The notes below the pieces were generated by a model. It had not been told where the DNA came from and made no database searches. It saw only the letters and a program-made list of their open reading frames with translations. From contig CAXKVV010000004.1 in the NCBI GenBank assembly GCA_964058805.1, positions 248,001-312,000 on the forward strand: a DNA stretch of 64,000 nt, read 5' to 3'. The stretch's first letter is position 1. Every line of letters starts with the position of its first letter. Shown here in pieces: positions 56,468-64,000 of this stretch. A program made the position numbers and the translations under genes. This DNA is from Schoenoplectus triqueter (taxonomy: Eukaryota > Streptophyta > Magnoliopsida > Poales > Cyperaceae).

Positions 56468-59400
56468 ATGGATGATAGCGAGCTAGAGGAAGGAGAGGCG
56501 TGCGACTATACTCTTGACCCTGATGCCTACTCTTACATCGTGAGTTCTTTCTTTCAATTTGATCAACTCCACAAGATCTTAAAACTAATATCGATAATTT
56601 GTTAATGTTTGTTTCTAGATGCTCTTACTATGGATCGCTAGCTAAGAACTTAGATTGTGTCATTGGGCATTGGTCAGTAACGTATTCGTTACCAAAACTA
56701 TAGGAAGTGATTATCAAAATAAACATAAAAGGGAATATTTGCAATTCTAATTTTTCTGCTAAAGTCAACATGTATTTTTTCGTTAAAAATAAAGAGAAGC
56801 TACTTACGGGGAGGAGCAACAAAACTAGATAAATAGAGAAAATCATAACTATTGTTAGACTTGCTGCTTTGATTAACTGGTTCCTGTTAGAGATTCAATT
56901 TAAAGAATGTTCATTGCACCATTATATACAGGAAATTTCATTTCTAAGGCCGAATAATTCCTGAACTGTGTTTAGTAAAAGATTGAGTTAGTTTATTGTG
57001 ACCTCTTTTCTTTTTCATAAGCTGCTTCTCTAAATTTCTTTTCTCAATCTTTGCTACCAAATTGCCATCTTTTAACATCTTTTGTTTCAGGATGAGAAAA
57101 TTGAGAATTTCTTGGGGCATTTACAGAAGGAATTTGTGGGGGGAGAATTATCAGCCGAAAACCTGGGTAAGATGAAAGAAATCAATCACAGCCGTTGCTT
57201 GTTGTTGCCTTCTCCAGATGTGTTACATATTATGTGAAATAACATGAGAATGTGATTGACAGGGGCAAAATTTGGAGGTTATGGTTCTTTTTTGCCATCA
57301 CATAGACGGTCTCCTTCTTCTTTGTCTCAGCCGAGGAGCCCCCCCAAGCAACCCAACAATAGAAACTCTGTATCTCCCTGCAACCCCCCTCTGGAGGTAC
57401 TTTACATAGTTATTTTTTCGTTAATATAATATTTATCACCAACTGAGAAGCAAGAAATTGCCAGGTTGTTTTAAATACTAAACTAATGGATTCTTTCAAA
57501 GGTTTTGCATTGAATAGGCCCCTAGTTTATCCAGGGGTTAGATACCAAAAACAAATGAATACTTAATGACCTCAGAAGGTAAACCAAAAAACATATTCAT
57601 GCTATATTCTCATTAGAAAGGAGCAATAAAGATAGCGGTAGGAAAGAGAGGAAAGAATCTAGATGAAATCTCTACTGATCGTTCTTAGTTTTATGGAAAA
57701 TAATAGTACAATAAGATCAGGAATATGGTTGTCTTATTATTCAGTAACTTCATTTTATTTTGTTGTGCATTGGATCCAGGGAACTCACCACAACCGCTCA
57801 GTGGTGACGGGCACCTCAATTTCCTCGAGGAACATTCCCAAAGGACTTCCATCGACGGATAATCTAGTGAAGAAAGAGACACTTACGAGTGGTCCTAGTT
57901 CAAGAGAACTGCCCACTCAAAAGCACAACTCTTCAAAAAATTCTGTTGGTGGTGGCAGCACCGATCAAAAGACACTTAAAGTTCGCATAAAAGTTGGTAA
58001 TGAAAATGCACTAAGGAGAAACAATGCTGAAATTTATAGTGGCTTGGGGCTTGACATCTCACCTTCCTCTTCCCTGGAAGCTAGTTCGGGAGGAAGTGCA
58101 GGGCCCTCTGCTGAGTCTCGAGGCATACCAGGGGAATCTCCACAGTCCATTCTTGAGGTAATCCTTTTTTTTTGGTGCTATGAAGAAGATACAAAGGGAT
58201 GGCAATTGTTAACATTTGGGATACAGTAAAATTATATAGACTTGAATTTTTATCTCTTTTGAAAAATAAATTTCATATCAATGATTAGAATGACATAAAC
58301 TGTATGGACTTGAGGTTCCCATTTAAGAACTTTCATGCACTAAATATTATTTGGCTGACGTCAGAAGAACTTCACTGTACTCAGAAGTCCACTTTAGTTC
58401 CGTCCTTATTAATAAGTATTAATTTGATAAGCTAATAATTTATTTTCTTACTTATACAGACAATGACGTGCTCTCTGGTACCTGGTGGATTTCTTCTTTC
58501 ACCTATCAAGGGATGCTTTTTAAATTTTTCTGTAAAGGGAACACCTATGTTGAATGTTGCCCATAAGACTCCTCAAATTCTTGCCAAGTCAAACCGTCCG
58601 ACAAAAGAGGCCAAGGCCCATAAATCAAAGAATTCCAGACCTGGTGAGAGAAAGAACATTCATTCTGATACAAAGGTTTTGAAAGAATCGCCAGCTTTAC
58701 CTTCCAAAGAAAAAACAAACGCAATTGACTTGGTACAGGAGAAAGTGAAATTAGTTGAAGGTTATCAGAGTTATGCATCTAAAAGTGCTGAGAATGGGGA
58801 TGCAAATCCAGAGGTTAGACCTAAATTGAAATCAATTAAGGGAGATAAGAAATCTGTGGACTCTAACAAAGAAAAGTTTAAAGACTCTCCTCCTTTTGAT
58901 ACCCAGAGAAAAAATAAAAGTGAATCAAAGAAAAAGTTAAGTATCAGCAAAGCTGATTCAGTTGAATCTAATAAAAATGGTGACCAATACGCGGGTCCTA
59001 GTAATGCCATGAAAAGTTTCCTAGAAGTAGGAAATGCAGCAGAGGTTAAAGTGCAACCTCAGTATGATGAGAAAAGAGTGCAAAAGGACAAGCAATCCAG
59101 TAACTCAACTTCCACTGATAGAAAGAAAGGATCTGTTTTGCGATCTAAAAAGTCAGACACCCTGTCCAGAAATGAACTTGAAAAAGAGTTTACACATGAG
59201 TACTCTGAAGAGCATTTGTCTGAGAAGAAAAAGAAATCAGCTAGCATGAAGATCCGAAATGAAAAGGATTTTACTTCTTTGAGGGAATCTCTGCCGAAGG
59301 AGAGGCCCTCCAATACTAGATTTGAGAAAGAACCAGCTATGGATGTGAAAGTTAATCCTGTACCAGGACCTGGTAATCTCATTACTGCAGAGCCACTGTT

Positions 59401-62400
59401 GGCACCAATCCCTCCAATGGAAATAAAGGAGAATTGGGTTGGTTGTGACAAGTGTCATAAGTGGCGTCTCTTGCCTTATTGGACAAATCCCAATAGCCTC
59501 CCAAAGAAATGGCACTGCAAACTGCTTGACTGGCTGTAAGTCCTTTTTTGGAACTGATGGTACAATTTCAAGTAGCACCGTAATTTCTTGTTTTGTCTCA
59601 TCTTTCTCTCCTTTCTGATATTCTAATTTTATGGATATTTGTGGTAATTTTTCAATGAGCAATTACAACCAATTAATTTAAATATTAGCAAAAAGAATAT
59701 TGATAAATTGCATAACATGTTAGTTAAGATCACCATCATACATTTTCATACTGTGGAAAAGCTTGTAATCATTGAGCAGTAGTTCAATGTTATATACAAT
59801 AAGCAAATTGTCACAGGAAGCTCTTTTATTGCAATTTCAAGTGCTTAGTATACATTCTTATATTTGACTTTTCACTTGGTGATGAATTGATCTAGAATAT
59901 CAGTACCTCTATACTAATTTTGTATCTGTTGAAGTGTTCCAAGTCTTGATATCCCAAGTCATTTGTATCTAACTGGTTTTGCAGACCTGGAATGAATAGA
60001 TGTGATGTTGAAGAAGAACAAACCACAGCTGGTGCAAATGCACTTAATCTGGTCCCGCTCCCACTCCCTGGAACAACAAATGCATCAGTTGGCCTTCTTC
60101 CTGATGCTAATTTAACTGCACCGCTGCCTGGTGCTGTACAATCCAATAGTCTACCGAATCAAATTCCTAAGATTAAAAAGGAACACAGAGGGGGTACTGA
60201 TTTAACACACCCTTTAAAGAAGAAGGAGAAGGCATCTTTGAAAAGTAATTTGGAGACAACTTCTTATGGCAGCGGTGGGGTGGGCGTTGTGAGCAGGTCT
60301 GCTGATTATACAGTGGAGAAGCATAAGTTTAAGCATCAAAATTTGGGTCGAAGTTCTGATGGAGGTCTACTCCTTTTCCCTTTCTCCACCCCCCGCCCTT
60401 CCAATTCTTTCTCAACAATCTCTAAGACCAGAAGGCCTGAACTAACAAAGAGCTGTACAATTTCTGATTTCATTTATCTAGAATGTCTTCAATGCATTGC
60501 CAGAGAGAAAACTAACTAATCAATTTGGTTCTCTCTTCCCCCTCCTTCCCGCTCCCTTACCAATTATTTTTGTCAATGAAGGCCAAAAACATTGGAGCAA
60601 ATATGTATTCTTTCCTTTTCTTTTCGCAAATTGGGTGTTGTCCTTTGTATTGACAACCTTATGTAAATGGGTTCCATACTTTGTTTCAGTCCTTTGGTTT
60701 GTACATTTAGTCAGTACGCTTTTTATCTCATGATCTTAGTGCTCTTTGTTTTTTATATTGTTCTTTTCCCCCAAATGAGATCATGATTTTTCTTTTCCTT
60801 TTTCCCCTTTTGTTTGCAGCAGATATTGTGGGGAAATCCAGCAACCATTCAAAATCCAAGAACAAGAGACCAGTTGAAACTGATGATTCTAGAGCATCTA
60901 AGAAAATAAAAAGAGAAGGCACTCATCCTTATGTAAAAGAAAAGAAGCCTGAGTCTGAATTACCTGGAAATACTACTTTTGATATAGTGAACAAGTCATC
61001 TAAGAAGGCTAGCATAAAATCTTCCCTGGATGAAAGATTAACAAAAGGTGCTAAGGTTGAGAGGAGAGAGAACTTCAGTCCACCAGAAACCGAGAGACCT
61101 GTCCGAGTGCCTGAGAGAATTGGTGTTGATAAAGAGAAAAAGATGAGAGAACCAAAGCATGGAGAAAAGGTTCCTAATTCAAATAGAAGGGATATGGCAT
61201 ATGCACATCCATCTGCAGAGGCCACATCAAGCTCTTCTAAGGTCTCTGGCTCTCGGTCCCGTAGAAGCAAAACAAAGCTTCATGAAAGAAGAGGCTCTCC
61301 AGTTGAGTCAGTTTCTTCCTCTCCAGTTAGGCATTTGAGCACTGAGAAGCTCCATAGAAAAGGAATACCTATGAAAGAGGAGGTAGTAAATATTGCTTCA
61401 TACACATTACCGATGGTGAGCCCAAAGAGGGGTCCAAGCACAGAAATTGAGAGACCAAGCAAGCAGCCCCGCTTGTCAGAGACTCAGAGAAGTACGTCTG
61501 AAGATTTGAAAATGGGTGGCAGTAGTAAGAACATACCGCCAGAACAGGATAACGAGCACTTGGAGAAGAAATCAGCCCAGCTTGCTGATAGGTCCAACAA
61601 TCATCCTGAAAACCATGATGGTTCAAATCAGCGTAAATTGTCAAAGGGTGTAACAAAGGTTTCTTCAAGATTAAAGGAGAAACACAGAAGCCAGTCTGAC
61701 AAAGGTAATATTTTTCATAACTATCTAGGTCCCATACTGGTCTTTTTTCCTGTTGCGTTAGGTAGGTATTTATCTCCTATCTGTTTAGAAGTTCACAGCA
61801 GCACACAGTCATCTTTTTGTTGGCCATTGGCCTTCATCTCATTTTTTTAGTGAGTCTACAGTACACCATATATATATTTTTTTTTTGAGAGAAGAATTTT
61901 TGAAGTGGTTTGCACCGCATGATGAAACAAGAATAGTATGGAAATGAGCAAATACACATATATCCTGAAAGTAATCTATGATTCAGAATTAAATAATAGA
62001 TTGCACCTTCCATTTTAAGTTTCACATGGTCCAGCTAATCAAATTTCAACCATTTTATCAAAACTATTTTGACCGTTCAATTTTTTATGGTGTACCGGAG
62101 CAATTCTTTTTTTTTTTTACTTGCCGAATCACCTAGAGGCATTTCAAGATTGATGCTATTTAGGAAAAGTTATATGTACCAGGCTACGAGCCAATCTGAT
62201 AGCAGGATATATTGTTACGGCTGGTGGTTCAATTTTTGTTGGGTTCTGGTATTTAGATTAATGTAGTAAATTATTACTTTTTAAGAAAACTACCTTTTCT
62301 CAGTGACTACTTGTTACCCCATATTAATTCCATTGTTCTTACTTTCAGCTGTAACAGATAAATCACAGTCAGCAGGTAACAAGCTTTTATCAGAACCCTC

Positions 62401-63928
62401 AGGCACTCAAGCTGGCGCTGCAGCTGTCAATGATAATAGAATACAACAAAATGGTGACTGGCCAAAGGGACCGCAGCCCAAAAAACCTGAGATTGCTAAT
62501 GGATTGTTGCCTAATGCTGTTAGGCAAGCTGCTTCTAACCCACTGGACACATGCAGTCCTGCCAGGAGAGATGGCCATTCAGCTGTTTCTGCTCTTATGA
62601 AAGAAGGTCGAGATTTGAAGCATACAGCTGACCGTATGAAGGTAATCAGACTTGACTCACTGAGGTATTGTTCATTATGCTTAAGGGTGTAACTATAACC
62701 TAATTCATCACAGAGCTGGCTCTAACTTGAAGTTTTAGTTCATGTCTATTATACAAAAGGAACTTTATATATAGACCTAATCTCTGCACTCAAGATGTAA
62801 GTACTTGTGTACTGACTTCATGAACGGGTTTGTCTTGTAGAATGATGGATCTGAGCTGGATAACATAAGAATATATTTTGAAGCGGCCTTAAAGTTTCTT
62901 CAAGCGGCCTCTTTATGTGAGCCTGCTAGTGGGGACACTGCTAGGCAAGGAGAGGCTACCCAGGCTATGCAAATTTATTCAGACACTGCAAAACTGTGCG
63001 AGTAAGCTAACGATCATTTTTCAACAAATTTGTTGCATACCCTGAACGAACAACTGAGAGACCTAGCAGCTTCCTTTTCTTGTTTGCAAAATTGCAAAGC
63101 TGGTGGCATCGACCTACTATTTCCATCTCTTGGCAATATTATTGTGTTTTTTTCATTTAACATTTCAGTCAAGTCATTGTAAAAAAATGGGATCAGTATG
63201 TCTGCATTCTGTGTTCTTATATGCTTGGTTTGAAGGTTTGTTTTTGGTTGTCTGTCTTTCTTTGGCAGGTTCTGTGCACATGCATATGAGAGATGCAAGA
63301 AAATGGGTGCTGCTGCCTTGGCATACAAGTGTGTGGAGGTGGCTCATCTCAAGGCAGCCTTTTATAAAAACCCAGGTGCTAGCCGGGACCGCCATGAGTT
63401 ACAAACGACTCTTCAGATGCTCCAGCTTGGTATTTCATTTCTATGATCACTTGCAGTGTTTGCTAAAAGAATTCTTGACATAGCATCTGTTGCTAGAATT
63501 TTTTTTACTGTTTGCTAGCTTTCCATGGGAAATTAGTCCTTTCGTTCCATTTTCTTAATAACATATTTTATTCTGATTCATATTATGTTTTCTAGATTCA
63601 ACAGTAATTCTATTCATTGAGATATTATCAGTTTGTTATTTATTAAAAGAGCAGTTTTGTAAAAGTTTACTCAAGTGATCAGCACACCTTTAGTTAGTTC
63701 GTGTCAGGTTGAACGTTTTTTTTTTCATTTTCTTTTGTTTTTAACTGTGTTATGTCTGTTGTTATAGGGGAATCTCCATCATCCTCTGCATCAGACATTG
63801 ACAACTTGAACAACCATGGATTACCCAAGGTTGCTTCTGTCAAGGATTCCAATTCACCTCAAGTTGTTGGTGCTAACCATTTAATGGCTGCTCGCAACCA
63901 TCCTTACATGATGCGGTTACTTGCATAT
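56468..63928 (+). CDS. CW-type zinc finger protein (CWZF family), first ten exons, incomplete at window end
   Basis: Exons: 56468-56539, 57091-57166, 57263-57396, 57780-58157, 58460-59535, 59985-60364, 60823-61704, 62349-62641, 62841-63001, 63269-63429 and 63768-63928 (eleven segments, 1258 codons, all phases consistent). The start MDDSELEEGEACDY and next exon DEKIENFLGHLQKEFVGG match the plant family start. The CW domain is at about residues 545-590 (NWVGCDKCHKWRLLP, KKWHC, PGMNRC); presumed zinc ligands are Cys549, 552, 573 and 585, with Trp546 and Trp555 forming the aromatic methyl-lysine pocket. The middle is Lys/Ser-rich and disordered with basic clusters. The last three exons (IYFEAALKFLQAASLCEP, FCAHAYERCKKMGAAALAYK) form the conserved helical C-terminal region. 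Homologous proteins are nuclear histone H3K4-methyl readers affecting flowering and growth. A GT donor (GTATGT) follows 63928, so the gene continues. Confidence 0.93.
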
Positions 63929-64000
63929 GTATGTTTCTTCTGTGATGCTATAACCAGATCTTTGGAATTTAATCACGACATGTTCTGTGAAAATAGTTTT
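63929..64000 (+). other. Intron of the CW zinc finger gene at the window edge
   Basis: Starts with the donor GTATGT directly after codon 1258; the acceptor and remaining exons lie outside the window. Confidence 0.85.

Noticed and set aside
57663..57779. Extending CW zinc finger exon 4 upstream into the open frame from 57663
   Set aside because: The CAG acceptor at 57777-57779 joins exon 3 (PPLE) to GTHHN in phase, and the upstream part reads as hydrophobic intron sequence.
1..64000. CRISPR arrays, operons, riboswitches or bacterial-type mobile elements
   Set aside because: The window is a plant nuclear sequence with spliced genes; no such structures were seen.

Overview
This is a stretch of nuclear DNA from a seed plant, most likely a eudicot. 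The evidence is intron-split genes with GT-AG junctions, AT-rich introns, plant-type gene families and a dense layer of plant MITEs, MULEs, copia, LINE and SINE remnants. The sequence alone does not identify the species.

There are three convincing functional genes and one decayed gene. (1) 5088-8931 (+) is a broken gene for a metal tolerance protein C1-like cation diffusion facilitator. Exon remnants lie in order, but there are several frameshifts and a missing exon. (2) 12756-16291 (-), with an upstream 5' leader to about 17345, is a complete two-exon gene for an ELM2/SANT-type nuclear protein of about 914 residues. (3) 41181-50408 (+) is a complete 20-exon gene for the large nuclear cap-binding subunit CBP80/ABH1, about 872 residues; every junction was checked for phase. 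(4) 56468 to beyond 64000 (+) is the first ten coding exons (1258 codons) of a CW-domain zinc finger protein (CWZF type), cut by the window edge. Genes 2 to 4 look like unrelated nuclear housekeeping or regulatory genes (RNA cap binding, chromatin) and show no sign of forming a cluster.

The rest is repeat-derived. 1-5010 holds a copia RNase H scrap and several MITEs, two of them hAT-type with perfect 8-bp target duplications. 17.4-31.5 kb is a gene-free AT-rich block. It contains a decayed tandem array of about 125-140 bp units, a 1448-bp foldback element with a 10-bp target duplication sitting inside that array, a palindromic MITE family, a CACTA-like element and kilobase-long ATT-type simple sequence. 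31.5-38.3 kb is retroelement territory: a copia pol end plus an LTR on the minus strand, a GC-richer leader-like region with G-boxes and a TATA box, and two separate tandem arrays. 38.4-40.9 kb is a nest of insertions whose centrepiece is a Pack-MULE-like element carrying a broken host coding segment. 50.4-56.4 kb is intergenic with a second copy of a GGGTCGG-rich hAT MITE that is also present 48 kb away in the opposite orientation.

No complete novel multi-gene system was found. The strongest unusual items are the Pack-MULE, the paired GGGTCGG-rich hAT elements with perfect target duplications, the foldback element inside a satellite-like array, the tRNA-like SINE in a CBP80 intron, and two candidate alternative acceptor sites (CBP80 and CWZF). 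Family names rest on recognised motifs, not on database searches.
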